A stretch of DNA of 35,195 nucleotides from positions 1 through 35,195 of the forward strand of contig JAHZJB010000107.1 in assembly GCA_022601135.1 (NCBI GenBank), given 5' to 3'. Shown in pieces: positions 16,810 to 28,302 of the stretch. The position numbers were made by a program, and so were the translations under genes. The notes below the pieces were generated by a model, which saw only the letters and a list, made by a program, of their open reading frames with translations, searched no databases and was not told where the DNA came from. Positions within the stretch are counted from its first letter, which is position 1, and every line of letters starts with the position of its first letter. Source of the stretch: Actinomycetes bacterium. Its GTDB lineage: Bacteria; Actinomycetota; Actinomycetes; Mycobacteriales; Mycobacteriaceae.

Positions 16810-17373
16810 TCAGTCGGCCAGCACAACGACTCGGCGCGACGGTTCCACGCCCTCGCTTTCGCTGTGCACGCCCTGCACGCCGGCCACCGCATCGTGCACG
16901 ATCTTGCGCTCAAAGGGAGTCATCGGCGCCAACTCCTCGCGCTCGCCCGAATCCAGAACTCGCTGTGCCACTTTGCGGCCGAGCGCAGAGAGCTCATCGC
17001 GGCGACGCTTGCGCCACTGGGCAATGTCGAGCATGAGACGACTGCGCTCGCCCGTCTTCTGATGGACCGCCAACCGGGTCAACTCCTGGAGAGCATCGAG
17101 CACCTCGCCTTTGCGGCCCACCAGCTTCGTCAGATCCCCGCCACCGTCAATACTCACGACGGCGCGGTCACCCTCTACATCGAGATCGATGTCGCCGTCG
17201 AAATCCAACAAATCCAGCAGCTCTTCGAGGTAGTCGCCGGCGATTTCGCCCTCGGCGACCAACCTGTCCTCACCGTCCGGCCCACCCTCGGCCGCACCAT
17301 CGGCCTGGATCCGCTCGGCGTCCTCGCCGCGGTCCGCGGTGTCGGCGGTGGCAGCCGTTTCTGCGTTGGTCAT
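16810..17373 (-). CDS. jag: Jag/KhpB-like KH-R3H RNA-binding protein
   Basis: A 187-residue protein, the same length as recalled for Rv3920c. An acidic N-terminus (residues 1-60) leads to a KH-like domain at about 65-125 (VVSIDGGGDLTKLVGRKGEVLDALQ, with the GxxG loop as GRKG) and a C-terminal R3H domain at about 130-187 (TPFERKIVHDAV... GVEPSRRVVV). Proteins of this family bind RNA in the cytoplasm and are linked to cell elongation and membrane-protein insertion. The frame is open far upstream, but ATG 17373 has a good ribosome binding site (GAGGGAGAGGG) and gives the conserved N-terminus. The start is 37 bases after the yidC stop, the usual yidC-jag pairing. Confidence 0.88.
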   Translation of the reverse strand: MTNAETAATADTADRGEDAERIQADGAAEGGPDGEDRLVAEGEIAGDYLEELLDLLDFDGDIDLDVEGDRAVVSIDGGGDLTKLVGRKGEVLDALQELTRLAVHQKTGERSRLMLDIAQWRKRRRDELSALGRKVAQRVLDSGEREELAPMTPFERKIVHDAVAGVQGVHSESEGVEPSRRVVVLAD

Positions 17374-17410
17374 ACAAACACCCTCTCCCTCGTTCGCGGT
17401 CACCCGCGCG

Positions 17411-18577
17411 TCAACGTTTCCGCTTCTTTGGCCGGGCACCAGGTTTCGGGGTGCGGTTCCCCGCGCCATTCCGCGCCGCTTGCTGGGCAGAACCCTGGGC
17501 GCGGGCCGACCTGTCAACCTGCGCTTTGGTACGTTTCTTCGACCCTCCGGCAGGCGCGGCCTTGTCGGGCCGGGCCGGGTTGCCGTCGGTGCCCGTGGCG
17601 GCGTCGCCGGCCGTGGCGCTGTCGGCGCCCGTGGTGGTGTCGGCCGCCGTCTTCCTCTTCTTGCTGGGCTTGGCTCCGGGCGCCGGCGCATTCGCGGCAC
17701 GCCTCTCCAGGGCCTCTTTCTTCTTCTGTTCCTCTTCTTGCTCGATCTTGCCGAACACGTAGTGCTGCTGGCCGAAGGTCCAGATGTTGTTGGAGAACCA
17801 GTAGAGAATGATGGCCAGTGGCAGGAACGGGCCGCCGGCCACGACACCCAGCGGGAAGACGTAGAGCGCGAGCTTGTTCATCATCGCGGTTTGGGGGCTG
17901 GCCGCCGCCTCGGGGCTTTGCCGGGCTATCGATGCCCGGCTGTTGAAGTACGTCGCGACGCCCGCCGCAATCATCACCGGCACGGTCACTGCGATCAGCG
18001 CCGGCCGACTGAACGCGCCGTATTGGGTGAACGCCTCCAACCCGCTGGTCTGCGTCATGAATGCCCCGAGTGGCGCTCCGAAGAGGTTCGCGTCCAGAAA
18101 GTTCCCGACGTCGGTGGCGCTGAACACGTAGTTGCCCAGGCTCCGGTTCTCCTCCACCGACAGATTCAGATGTCCGATGCCGAATCCACCAGTTCGGTTG
18201 AACGATCGGAGCACGTGAAACAGCCCGATGAAAACCGGGATCTGCGCCAGCATGGGCAGGCATCCCAGGACCGGGTTGAACCCATGCTCGCGTTGCAGCT
18301 TCTGCATCTCGAGCGCCATCCGCTGCCGATCCTTGCCGTACTTCTTCTGCAGCGCCTTGATCTGGGGCTGAAGCTCCTGCATCTGACGTGTTGTGCGGAT
18401 CTGCCGAACGAATGGCTTGTAGAGAATCGCCCGGAGCGTGAAGACCAGGAACACCACCGACAGCGCCCAGGCGAAGAAGTTCGCGGGTCCCAGAATGAGC
18501 GCGAAGGCCTTGTACCAAACCCACATGATGGCCGACACCGGGTAGTAAATGATGTCCAGGCTGAACCAATTAAACAC
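17411..18577 (-). CDS. yidC: Membrane protein insertase YidC
   Basis: A 388-residue insertase of the Oxa1/YidC family, which folds proteins into the plasma membrane alone or with Sec. The N-terminal helix (residues about 8-30) is followed by the conserved cytoplasmic hairpin [19 protein letters not shown] and [17 protein letters not shown]. The core helices include [20 protein letters not shown] and [24 protein letters not shown]. The C-terminal tail from about residue 270 is Lys/Arg/Ala-rich and disordered, ending PKKRKR, which may contact the ribosome. The GTG start at 18577 has a GGGGAGAG ribosome binding site and overlaps the yidD stop by 8 bases. It corresponds to Rv3921c. Confidence 0.95.
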   Translation of the reverse strand: MFNWFSLDIIYYPVSAIMWVWYKAFALILGPANFFAWALSVVFLVFTLRAILYKPFVRQIRTTRQMQELQPQIKALQKKYGKDRQRMALEMQKLQREHGFNPVLGCLPMLAQIPVFIGLFHVLRSFNRTGGFGIGHLNLSVEENRSLGNYVFSATDVGNFLDANLFGAPLGAFMTQTSGLEAFTQYGAFSRPALIAVTVPVMIAAGVATYFNSRASIARQSPEAAASPQTAMMNKLALYVFPLGVVAGGPFLPLAIILYWFSNNIWTFGQQHYVFGKIEQEEEQKKKEALERRAANAPAPGAKPSKKRKTAADTTTGADSATAGDAATGTDGNPARPDKAAPAGGSKKRTKAQVDRSARAQGSAQQAARNGAGNRTPKPGARPKKRKR

Positions 18578-18908
18578 GCGTCTGACTCTCCCCTTGCTCC
18601 ACCGTGCTGGACCGGCGTTCGATGCTCCCGCAGCCCTCCTCGGCGACTTCGCCGTGGTGGTTCATGTTGCCGGGCTTTCGATCCGGTATCGGATCCCATC
18701 CTCCGCTATGCCATGGGCCACATTTCAGGAGGCGAACCACGGCACGCCAACCGCCCTGCAGCAGCCCGAATTCGGTCAGCGCATCGACGGCGTACTGACT
18801 GCAGGTAGGTGTGAACCGGCAGCTCGGCGGCCGCAGCGGCGAGACGGTGTGGCGATAGAGCTGAATCAACCAGATAGCGGCCCGCACCGGGGACAGCCGC
18901 GCGGTCAC
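18570..18908 (-). CDS. yidD: Membrane protein insertion efficiency factor YidD
   Basis: A 112-residue YidD protein with the family core [29 protein letters not shown] and [17 protein letters not shown], including the conserved Cys residues. YidD is a small membrane-associated protein that helps YidC insert substrates. The frame continues to 18971, but GTG 18908 is the likely start. It overlaps the rnpA stop (GTGA) and is preceded by GGAGGGG at a good distance. The C-terminal 25 residues after the WDPIP motif are variable and hydrophilic. The stop overlaps the yidC start, so rnpA, yidD and yidC form a tightly coupled block. Confidence 0.93.
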   Translation of the reverse strand: MTARLSPVRAAIWLIQLYRHTVSPLRPPSCRFTPTCSQYAVDALTEFGLLQGGWRAVVRLLKCGPWHSGGWDPIPDRKPGNMNHHGEVAEEGCGSIERRSSTVEQGESQTRV

Positions 18909-19261
18909 CCCGCCCCTCCGGAACGCATCCTGATACGCCGCAACGCGGTTCGTAGTTCCTGCTCCAAGCACTGCGATAACGCGTGACGACTACCCGGCAG
19001 CGCCCGGATAACCACCCGGTCCCCCGGAGTCAGGTCCGCAACAAGGTTTCGGGCAGCATGCCGGAGCCGACGGGACACCCGATGCCGCTGCACCGAATTC
19101 CCGACGGCCTTGGACACAACGAGGCCGATTCTCGGTCCGGGTTCACCGGTCGGGTCGGAGCGCGTGTAGACAACGAGATCCGGTTGCGCGGCTCTCGTCC
19201 CCTGACTCACCGTGACACCGAACTCGGCCGACCGCGTCATCCGGTACTGCGCCGGAAGCAC
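18905..19261 (-). CDS. rnpA: Ribonuclease P protein component
   Basis: A 118-residue basic protein that pairs with the RNase P RNA to trim 5' leaders of tRNA precursors. The diagnostic RNR-type stretch [17 protein letters not shown] lies at residues 51-67. The N-terminus ([13 protein letters not shown]) matches actinobacterial RnpA. The GTG start at 19261 lies 21 bases after the rpmH stop, so it shares the rpmH transcript. No strong Shine-Dalgarno is seen. The stop is shared with the yidD start. The size is normal for the family. Confidence 0.94.
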   Translation of the reverse strand: MLPAQYRMTRSAEFGVTVSQGTRAAQPDLVVYTRSDPTGEPGPRIGLVVSKAVGNSVQRHRVSRRLRHAARNLVADLTPGDRVVIRALPGSRHALSQCLEQELRTALRRIRMRSGGAG

Positions 19262-19282
19262 CGCGTCAGACCTTGTGCCGCG

Positions 19283-19426
19283 TCACGCAGTGAGTGAACG
19301 GCGACCCTTGCGGCGCCGATCCGACACGATGGCCCGCCCTGCGCGCGTGCGCATGCGCAGCCGAAACCCATGCACCCGTGCTCGGCGACGGTTATTGGGC
19401 TGGAAGGTCCGCTTGCCCTTGGCCAC
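19283..19426 (-). CDS. rpmH: 50S ribosomal protein L34
   Basis: A 47-residue, strongly basic protein read from GTG 19426. It begins [20 protein letters not shown], continues with [18 protein letters not shown], and ends KGRRSLTA. This is the canonical L34 sequence. The ribosome binding site AAGGAG lies 8 bases before the start. It is the first gene of the minus-strand rpmH-rnpA-yidD-yidC-jag-rsmG-parA-parB cluster, with a promoter at about 19599-19627 and a leader of about 165 bases. Confidence 0.97.
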   Translation of the reverse strand: MAKGKRTFQPNNRRRARVHGFRLRMRTRAGRAIVSDRRRKGRRSLTA

Positions 19427-19598
19427 GGCTGTCACTCCTTGTTACGTCTGGCTGACACGATCGCGCTCGCATGAACCTCATGCCCGACGCGTCGCATTCC
19501 GCCGTTTGGGTAAGCTCGTCGGTCTCGCAGTACTCACCGGCGCGGCCCCCGGCAGGCCCGGGTCGCAGCCGTATCGCCACGTACGAGCGACTGTTCGA

Positions 19599-19627
19599 AG
19601 GGTACTGACGACGAATCCCTGGGTCAA
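19599..19627 (-). promoter_or_regulatory. SigA-type promoter for rpmH
   Basis: On the minus strand TTGACC (19627-19622) is separated by exactly 17 bases from TACCCT (19604-19599). This fits 5 of 6 positions at -35 and TANNNT at -10. The start of transcription would be near 19592, leaving about 165 untranslated bases before rpmH. It is the best promoter match on this strand in the gap. Confidence 0.75.
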
Positions 19628-19756
19628 ACCTGCGTGAGTCCGCCTTCGCCGGGATCGTCCCGGCCGTGGCGATACCTCACGAACCACAGCCGTCACGCCG
19701 ATCAGGAACTCTATGAGCCAGCCGCGAATTCGGCCCGCAGCAATGTTGCCGAACTG

Positions 19757-19785
19757 TTGGCACTCGGACAGAAACCTGTTAACTT
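19757..19785 (+). promoter_or_regulatory. SigA-type promoter for dnaA
   Basis: TTGGCA (19757-19762), 17 bases, then TAACTT (19780-19785): 5 of 6 at -35 and a TANNNT -10. Transcription would begin near 19792, giving a dnaA leader of about 225 bases that contains DnaA boxes. It is divergent from the rpmH promoter, with about 130 bases between the two -35 elements. The rest of the 592-base gap (19427-20018) holds no gene that I can support. Confidence 0.75.
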
Positions 19786-19943
19786 CTGCCAGTGCCGATT
19801 TCACATGGGGACGGCACGAGGACAAACGAAGCGAGGATTCCCACACCGTCGCGAGCCCGCGGATGACACCGTAACGAGCTCCGGCCAACGACATCCACGC
19901 CGGTAGAAAACGAGACGGCGACGAACATTCTTACTCCACAGCT

Positions 19944-19964
19944 TGTGGATAACTTTGTGGACAG
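19944..19964. promoter_or_regulatory. Two DnaA boxes in the dnaA leader, over a second possible -10
   Basis: TGTGGATAA at 19944-19952 is the exact complement of TTATCCACA. TGTGGACAG at 19956-19964 differs from the TTGTCCACA complement at one base. Both face the minus strand, 12 bases apart. TAACTT at 19950-19955 overlaps the first box and fits TANNNT, so it could be a second dnaA promoter (start near 19962) directly covered by DnaA. This layout suggests autoregulation; the promoter part is uncertain. Confidence 0.7.
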
Positions 19965-20018
19965 TTCGTTTCCGTGGATTTGGCCGACCCGGGGCCGGCC
20001 GCTAGGGGGTGTGTCCCG

Positions 20019-21503
20019 TTGACGGCTGACCCCGACCCCCCATTCGTCGCCATTTGGAACAAGGTCGTCGCCGAACTCAACGGGGACAGCCCCGGTGGCC
20101 AAGCCAACCGATCGTTGACTCCTCAACAACGGGCCTGGCTCAAGCTGGTACGTCCCCTCGTGATCACCGAAGGTTTTGCGTTGCTCTCGGTCCCAACCGC
20201 ATTCGTCCAGAACGAGATCGAACGTCATCTCCGCGAACCGATCGTCACCGAACTCAGCAAGCAACTGGGCCAGCGCGTCGAATTGGGAGTACGGATCGCC
20301 GACCCGGAACCCGGCGCTATGGACGATCCGCACGACGAATTTCGCGAGTCTGCTTCGGAACCGGAACCCGAAGACGAGGACGAGGACGAGGCGGCTCGTG
20401 CCAGCGCCGAAGAACACTGGCCGACCTACTTTGCCGGTGGAGCAGGTACTTCTGCCGCCGACGGCGACACCGCGATCAACTTGAATCGCCGCTATACCTT
20501 CGACACGTTCGTCATCGGTTCATCCAACAGGTTCGCGCACGCGGCGGCTCTCGCCATCGCCGAAGCCCCGGCGCGGGCCTACAATCCACTGTTCATCTGG
20601 GGCGAATCCGGACTGGGTAAGACGCACCTGCTGCACGCCGCCGGAAACTACGCCCAACGGCTGTTCCCCGGTATGCGCGTCAAGTATGTGTCCACCGAGG
20701 AGTTCACCAACGACTTCATCAACTCGCTTCGTGACGACCGCAGGGCATCCTTCAAACGCACGTATCGAGATATCGACGTCCTGCTGGTGGACGACATCCA
20801 GTTCATCGAGGGCAAAGACGGTATCCAGGAAGAGTTCTTCCACACCTTCAACACCCTGCACAACGCAAACAAACAAATCGTCATCTCCTCCGATCGGCCA
20901 CCCAAACAACTGGCCACCCTCGAAGACCGGTTGCGCACCAGGTTCGAATGGGGTCTGATCACCGACGTCCAACCGCCGGAACTGGAAACGCGAATCGCCA
21001 TTCTGCGTAAGAAAGCCCAGATGGACCGGCTCGACGTCCCCGACGACGTCCTCGAGTTGATCGCCAGCCGGATCGAACGCAACATCCGAGAACTCGAAGG
21101 CGCGCTGATCCGGGTCACCGCATTCGCCTCGTTGAACAAGACCGCGATCGACAAGCCCTTGGCCGAGATCGTGCTCCGTGATCTGATCTCCGACGCCTCG
21201 ACGATGCAGATCAGTGCCGCCGCGATCATGGCGGCCACCGCCGAGTACTTCGAGACCAGCGTCGAAGAACTCCGCGGCCCGGGCAAGACTCGCGCACTGG
21301 CGCAATCACGTCAGATCGCGATGTATCTGTGTCGGGAGCTCACCGATCTATCGCTACCCAAGATCGGTCAAACCTTCGGCCGCGACCACACCACGGTGAT
21401 GTACGCCGAGAAGAAGATTCGCGCCGAAATGGCTGAGCGCCGCGAAGTCTTCGATCACGTCAAAGAACTCACCACTCGCATCCGCCAACGCGCCAAGCGC
21501 TGA
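20019..21503 (+). CDS. dnaA: Chromosomal replication initiator DnaA
   Basis: A 494-residue AAA+ initiator that binds DnaA boxes at oriC and melts the origin. Domain I covers about residues 1-90 ([16 protein letters not shown]... VQNEIERHL). An acidic linker follows to about 150. Domain III carries Walker [10 protein letters not shown] at 195-203 and Walker B LLVDDIQF at 255-262. Domain IV ends with the box-reading motif [14 protein letters not shown]. The start is TTG 20019 with AGGGGGTG at 20004-20011. The same TTG position begins M. tuberculosis dnaA, whereas the upstream in-frame GTG at 19974 gives residues without family support. A 15-base gap lies between the G-rich site and upstream DNA features, and transcription comes from 19757-19785. 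Confidence 0.97.
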   Translation: MTADPDPPFVAIWNKVVAELNGDSPGGQANRSLTPQQRAWLKLVRPLVITEGFALLSVPTAFVQNEIERHLREPIVTELSKQLGQRVELGVRIADPEPGAMDDPHDEFRESASEPEPEDEDEDEAARASAEEHWPTYFAGGAGTSAADGDTAINLNRRYTFDTFVIGSSNRFAHAAALAIAEAPARAYNPLFIWGESGLGKTHLLHAAGNYAQRLFPGMRVKYVSTEEFTNDFINSLRDDRRASFKRTYRDIDVLLVDDIQFIEGKDGIQEEFFHTFNTLHNANKQIVISSDRPPKQLATLEDRLRTRFEWGLITDVQPPELETRIAILRKKAQMDRLDVPDDVLELIASRIERNIRELEGALIRVTAFASLNKTAIDKPLAEIVLRDLISDASTMQISAAAIMAATAEYFETSVEELRGPGKTRALAQSRQIAMYLCRELTDLSLPKIGQTFGRDHTTVMYAEKKIRAEMAERREVFDHVKELTTRIRQRAKR

Positions 21504-21631
21504 CCTCTCCCGCCCTCAACCCGGCTGAGTCCGCCGATCGCAGCGGCGAGTGCGGGCGATCCCGGCTCCGGAATCCAAAAACTTCTACCTCTTTCATCCC
21601 AGTTGTCACAAGCCAAAGCTGTGCACCGGGG

Positions 21632-21640
21632 TGTGGACAA
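21632..21640 (-). promoter_or_regulatory. DnaA box, perfect
   Basis: TGTGGACAA is the exact complement of TTGTCCACA, the preferred DnaA box of high-GC actinobacteria. A degenerate box in the same orientation (TGTGGTAAG) starts 11 bases further on, one helical turn away, which would suit cooperative binding. Confidence 0.9.
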
Positions 21641-21721
21641 GCTGTGGTAAGCACCTTCCGGGGCCCTGCCTTCTTCCCCACCGCCGCCTTCGTCCCCAGG
21701 CGTTCGACAGTTACCCGCGGG

Positions 21722-21730
21722 ATATCCACA
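21722..21730 (+). promoter_or_regulatory. DnaA box, 8 of 9
   Basis: ATATCCACA differs from TTATCCACA only at the first base. It is in plus orientation and 55 bases before the next plus box. Confidence 0.7.
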
Positions 21731-21776
21731 GGGTGCCAACAACGTGGGACACCGCCCGTCCAGCACATACCCATCG

Positions 21777-21785
21777 CTGTCCACA
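21777..21785 (+). promoter_or_regulatory. DnaA box next to the AT-rich block, 8 of 9
   Basis: CTGTCCACA differs from TTGTCCACA only at the first base. It is the last good box before the AT-rich stretch that begins at 21786, so it is the likely anchor from which DnaA would extend into the unwinding region. Confidence 0.78.
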
Positions 21786-21840
21786 ATCTGCACAGGGCCT
21801 ATCACTATTGCTCTTAAATAGCTATTGCTAACTCTTAGAA
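21786..21840. other. Candidate DNA unwinding element with tandem 17-mers
   Basis: This is the most AT-rich block of the window. Two 17-base units stand head to tail: CTATTGCTCTTAAATAG (21805-21821) and CTATTGCTAACTCTTAG (21822-21838). The first 8 bases are identical, and 11 of 17 bases match overall. TAG/TAA trinucleotides recur along the block, in the manner of the DnaA-trio signal described next to DnaA boxes in other bacteria. The position beside the box at 21777-21785 supports a melting role. This is inference from composition and layout. Confidence 0.65.
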
Positions 21841-21914
21841 GAAGGGGGCTGGGGAAACTTCGAACAGACCCGGATCCCGTGCTGATTTTTGGCTGGGTGT
21901 CCGCCCTGCCGATT

Positions 21915-21946
21915 AGCTTTCAAGTTGGGCCTGAAAGCTCTACGGT
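21915..21946 (+). promoter_or_regulatory. Inverted repeat abutting a candidate dnaN promoter
   Basis: AGCTTTCA (21915-21922) and TGAAAGCT (21932-21939) form a perfect 8-base inverted repeat with a 9-base spacer. TACGGT (21941-21946), a TANNNT -10, begins two bases after it, so the repeat covers the expected -35 and spacer region. A start near 21953 would give a dnaN leader of about 100 bases. It could be an operator within oriC; no known regulator motif is recognised. Confidence 0.5.
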
Positions 21947-22054
21947 GGTTCATCGACAGCAGGTTCGGACGTCACAGCGCACTCCAGCTACGCGGTGTGC
22001 GACATCGGGAAACCGCTGATTAGGCTTTGTCGGGGTGTGCATCGAAGGGACGCT

Positions 22055-23248
22055 ATGAACGTGGCGACACCAGGTCTCACGGATTTGAACTTTCGGCTGA
22101 CCCGTGAAGACTTTGCCGATGCGGTTGCCTGGGTAGCGCGCAATCTGCCCTCCAGGCCGACGGTGCCCGTGCTGGCCGGTGTGCTGCTCACGGGATCCGA
22201 CGATGGGCTGACCATCTCCGGGTTCGACTACGAAGTGTCCGCAGAGGTGAAGATTCCAGCGGAAATAGCTTCTCCGGGAAGCGTTTTGGTGTCCGGACGG
22301 CTGCTGTCAGACATCGTTCGGTCGTTGCCGGCCAAGCCGGTCGATGTGAGTGCTCAAGGTACCCGGGTCTCGTTGACCTGCGGTAGCGCCCGGTTCTCCC
22401 TCCCGACCATGGCCGTGGAGGATTATCCGACCCTGCCCACGCTGCCCGAAGAGACCGGCGTGCTGTCCTCAGATCTGTTCGCCGAAGCCATTGGCCAGGT
22501 GGCCGTTGCCGCCGGCCGCGACGACACCCTGCCGATGCTGACCGGTATCCGAGTCGAGATTTCCGGGGAGAAGGTGGTCCTGGCGGCCACCGATCGGTTT
22601 CGGCTGGCAGTGCGGGAGCTCACCTGGTCGACGGCTTCTGCAGGGGTGGAAGCAGCAGTCCTGGTACCAGCGAAAACACTCGCAGAAGCCGCGAAGGCGG
22701 GTACGGACGGCGACCAAGTGCATCTATCGCTGGGTACCGGACCAGCTGTCGGCTCGGAGGGACTGCTCGGCATCCGCAGCAAGGGCAAGAGCGGTACGAC
22801 CCGGTTGTTGGATGCGGAGTTCCCAAAGTTCCGGCAGTTGCTTCCCAGCGAACACACGGCGGTGGCCACGATCGGTGTCGCCGAGCTGACCGAGGCGATC
22901 AAACGTGTCGCCCTGGTCGCCGATCGAGGGGCGCAAGTGCGGATGGAGTTCGCCGACAACGTCCTGAGATTGTCTGCCGGTGCCGACGATGTGGGCAAAG
23001 CCGAGGAGGATCTACCGGTCGAATTCGCCGGAGAACCCCTGACGATCGCGTTCAATCCCACGTATCTGACCGACGGGCTCGGTTCGCTGCATGCCGAGCG
23101 GGTGACCTTCGGTTTCACCACACCGAGCCGGCCGGCAGTGCTGCGTCCGGCGGGTGGAGAAGATCCGGCCGTTGGCGGACGGGGACCCTACCCGGCGGTC
23201 GAGACGGACTATGTCTATTTGTTGATGCCGGTCCGCCTTCCCGGCTGA
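22055..23248 (+). CDS. dnaN: DNA polymerase III sliding clamp (beta subunit)
   Basis: A 397-residue three-domain clamp that encircles DNA and tethers polymerases. Family segments include [87 protein letters not shown] and the C-terminus [12 protein letters not shown], which forms the peptide-binding cleft. The frame is open from 21995, but ATG 22055 matches the start of other mycobacterial clamps and has GAAGGGA (22044-22050) upstream. A short species-variable segment lies before the last 15 residues ([11 protein letters not shown]). A leader of about 100 bases from the oriC promoter candidate precedes it. Confidence 0.96.
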   Translation: MNVATPGLTDLNFRLTREDFADAVAWVARNLPSRPTVPVLAGVLLTGSDDGLTISGFDYEVSAEVKIPAEIASPGSVLVSGRLLSDIVRSLPAKPVDVSAQGTRVSLTCGSARFSLPTMAVEDYPTLPTLPEETGVLSSDLFAEAIGQVAVAAGRDDTLPMLTGIRVEISGEKVVLAATDRFRLAVRELTWSTASAGVEAAVLVPAKTLAEAAKAGTDGDQVHLSLGTGPAVGSEGLLGIRSKGKSGTTRLLDAEFPKFRQLLPSEHTAVATIGVAELTEAIKRVALVADRGAQVRMEFADNVLRLSAGADDVGKAEEDLPVEFAGEPLTIAFNPTYLTDGLGSLHAERVTFGFTTPSRPAVLRPAGGEDPAVGGRGPYPAVETDYVYLLMPVRLPG

Positions 23249-23282
23249 CCGGTAACACCAGCAGCTGAGAAGGGACGCGCAC

Positions 23283-24176
23283 ATGCAACTGGGGCTGGTC
23301 GGCCTTGGCAAGATGGGCTTCAACATGCGTGCCCGGCTGCGGGAGGATGGGCACGACGTCGTCGGATACGACCCAAGACCGGAAGTTTCGGATGTGGCGT
23401 CTCTCCGTGACCTGGCGCAGGCGTTGGACACACCTCGTACCGTGTGGGTGATGGTGCCTTCGGGCACGGTGACGGACGAAACGATCACTGCCCTGTCAGA
23501 CGTGCTCAGTTCGGGTGATCTGGTCATCGACGGTGGGAATTCGCGCTACACGGAGGATGTTCCCCACGCGAAATCGTTGGGGGAAAAAGGGATCGGTTTC
23601 GTTGACGCGGGTGTCTCCGGCGGCATTTGGGGCCGATCCGAAGGGTATGGCCTGATGGTGGGCGGCAGTAACGCCGACATCGCTCGAGCAATGCCGATCT
23701 TCGACTCGCTGCGGCCACCGGGACCCGTGGAGGACGGATTCGTCCATGTGGGCTCCGTCGGGGCCGGGCATTTCGCGAAGATGGTGCACAACGGCGTGGA
23801 ATACGCCTTGATGACCGCCTACGCCGAGGGTTACGAGATGCTGGCCGCCGAGGACTTGGTCGAGGATCCCCAAGCGGTCTACCAGGCCTGGACGAACGGC
23901 ACCGTAGTGCGGTCATGGTTACAACAGCTGTTGGCGAAGGCGCTCCAGGAGGATCCGGGTCTGGACCAAATCAGCGGCTACACAGAAGATTCCGGCGAAG
24001 GCCGGTGGACGGTAGAGGAAGCCATCCGGTTGCGGGTCCCGGTACCCAGCATCGCGGCGGCGTTGTTCGCCCGGTTCCTTTCCCGTCAGGACGACTCGCC
24101 GACGATGAAGGCGGTTGCGGCGTTACGCAACCAGTTCGGCGGCCACGCCGTCAAGCGGGTCAGCGAGTCCGGTTGA
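23283..24176 (+). CDS. gnd: 6-phosphogluconate dehydrogenase, short (decarboxylating) form
   Basis: A 297-residue enzyme that oxidises and decarboxylates 6-phosphogluconate to ribulose 5-phosphate in the pentose phosphate pathway. The Rossmann motif GLVGLGKMG is at residues 4-12, the substrate loop [18 protein letters not shown] at 111-128, and the active-site stretch [13 protein letters not shown] has Lys166 and Asn170. At about 300 residues it belongs to the short, single-core-repeat class found in many bacteria, not the 470-residue class. ATG 23283 has AGAAGGGA upstream and lies 34 bases after dnaN. M. tuberculosis lacks a gene here; rapid growers such as M. smegmatis carry gnd at this place. 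Transcription is probably shared with dnaN and recF. Confidence 0.93.
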   Translation: MQLGLVGLGKMGFNMRARLREDGHDVVGYDPRPEVSDVASLRDLAQALDTPRTVWVMVPSGTVTDETITALSDVLSSGDLVIDGGNSRYTEDVPHAKSLGEKGIGFVDAGVSGGIWGRSEGYGLMVGGSNADIARAMPIFDSLRPPGPVEDGFVHVGSVGAGHFAKMVHNGVEYALMTAYAEGYEMLAAEDLVEDPQAVYQAWTNGTVVRSWLQQLLAKALQEDPGLDQISGYTEDSGEGRWTVEEAIRLRVPVPSIAAALFARFLSRQDDSPTMKAVAALRNQFGGHAVKRVSESG

Positions 24177-24189
24177 CCGGGATACATCG

Positions 24190-25346
24190 GTGTACGTACG
24201 CCACCTTGCCCTGACCGACTTCCGTTCCTGGGAACGCATCGAGCTGGACCTCGAACCCGGGCGTACGATTTTCGTCGGTCCCAACGGATTTGGAAAGACG
24301 AATCTTCTCGAGGCACTCTGGTATTCGGCGACACTCGGATCACATCGGGTCGCCACCGCCGCACCACTGATTCGCACCGGCACCGACCGCGCCGTGGTGT
24401 CCACGATCATCGTCAACGAGGGCCGTGAACTCGCCGTCGATCTGGACATCGTCTCTGGGCGGGCCAACAAGGCACGGATTAATCGCTCCCCGGTGCGGTC
24501 CGCCCGCGAGATCCTCGGTGTATTACGGGTGGTGCTGTTCGCGCCGGAGGATCTTTCCCTGGTCCGTGGTGACCCGGGTGAGCGCCGGCGTTACCTCGAC
24601 GAGCTTGCCACCACCCGACGGCCCCGAATGGCAGCGGTGCGCGCAGATTACGACAAAGTGGTTCGACAACGAACGGCATTGCTCAAGACCGCGGCAGGGG
24701 CCCGCCACCGTGGCGACCGGGATGTCGCGGAGACACTGGAGGTGTGGGACCGGCATCTCGCCGACCACGGCGCCCAATTGACAGCCGCCCGAGTGGAACT
24801 GGTAACCGAGCTGCTCCCCGAGGTGGAGAAGGCATATCAGCTGTTGGCCCCGGGATCGCGTCCCGCCTCGATCCACTACCGCAGCGGTGTCGAACTCATC
24901 GAAAGCGAAGCAGCCGCCGGGGTCAACGACCCGGCGGTATTCGAGGCGGCGCTCTTGGAGGCGTTGGCGCTTAAGCGCACCGCGGAGCTGGAACGTGGCG
25001 TATGCCTCGTCGGACCGCACCGCGATGATCTGGAGCTGCGTCTCGGTGAGTCCCCGGTGAAAGGGTTTGCCAGCCACGGAGAATCCTGGTCCGTGGCGCT
25101 GGCCTTACGGCTGGCCGCGTACGCTTTACTGCGAGCGGAAGGAGGAGAGCCGGTGCTCCTCCTCGATGACGTGTTCGCCGAACTCGACAACGCCCGGCGA
25201 GCCGCCCTGGCTCAGGTGGCCGCGTCTGCCGAGCAGGTCTTGGTGACCGCTGCCGTGCACGACGACATCCCACGGGACTGGGATGTGCGCCGGATCGACA
25301 TCACGATGCACGACGGCGACCACGGTCGCATCTCGGCGGTGCAGGG

Positions 25347-25350
<4 letters not shown>
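24190..25350 (+). CDS. recF: DNA replication and repair protein RecF
   Basis: A 386-residue SMC-like ATPase that helps load RecA at gaps with RecO and RecR. It starts [19 protein letters not shown], has Walker A GPNGFGKT at residues 30-37, and ends with the signature and Walker B region ([13 protein letters not shown]). GTG 24190 is chosen because it gives the standard N-terminus and length. The frame runs open into gnd up to 24115, but those residues have no family match. The start is 13 bases after the gnd stop. The stop overlaps the dciA start (ATGA). Confidence 0.95.
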
Positions 25351-28207
<2,857 letters not shown>

Positions 28208-28210
28208 CGT

Positions 28211-28240
28211 GTCGAGTGTGACGTTGCCCGTGTACTCGAC
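28211..28240. repeat. 7-bp inverted repeat in the gyrB-gyrA gap
   Basis: GTCGAGT (28211-28217) and ACTCGAC (28234-28240) are exact complements separated by 16 bases, starting 3 bases after the gyrB stop. No U-run follows, so it is not a typical terminator. It may shape the intergenic mRNA or bind protein; no motif is recognised. Confidence 0.4.
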
Positions 28241-28302
28241 GCCGACCGTGACGACACCTTCACGCTCGGCTGGCATGCCAACAGGGATTGGGGAGTAAGT
28301 CC

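Larger units (their letters stand above)
21504..22054. other. Chromosomal replication origin oriC (dnaA-dnaN gap)
   Basis: This 551-base non-coding gap between dnaA and dnaN is the standard mycobacterial origin position. It contains a perfect DnaA box, two 8-of-9 boxes, several weaker ones (for example TTGTCACAA at 21603-21611 and TGTGGTAAG at 21643-21651), an AT-rich block at 21786-21840, and a dnaN promoter candidate with an inverted repeat near 21915-21946. The first 100 bases after dnaA (21504-21600) are plain and hold nothing I can name. Mycobacterial origins typically have many poorly conserved boxes, so the true number is probably higher. Confidence 0.93.

Noticed and set aside
18207..18222. 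Possible third parS site inside yidC
   Set aside because: It matches the parS consensus at only 12 of 16 positions, and the left half is degenerate. It is explained by the conserved Phe-His-Val codons of YidC.
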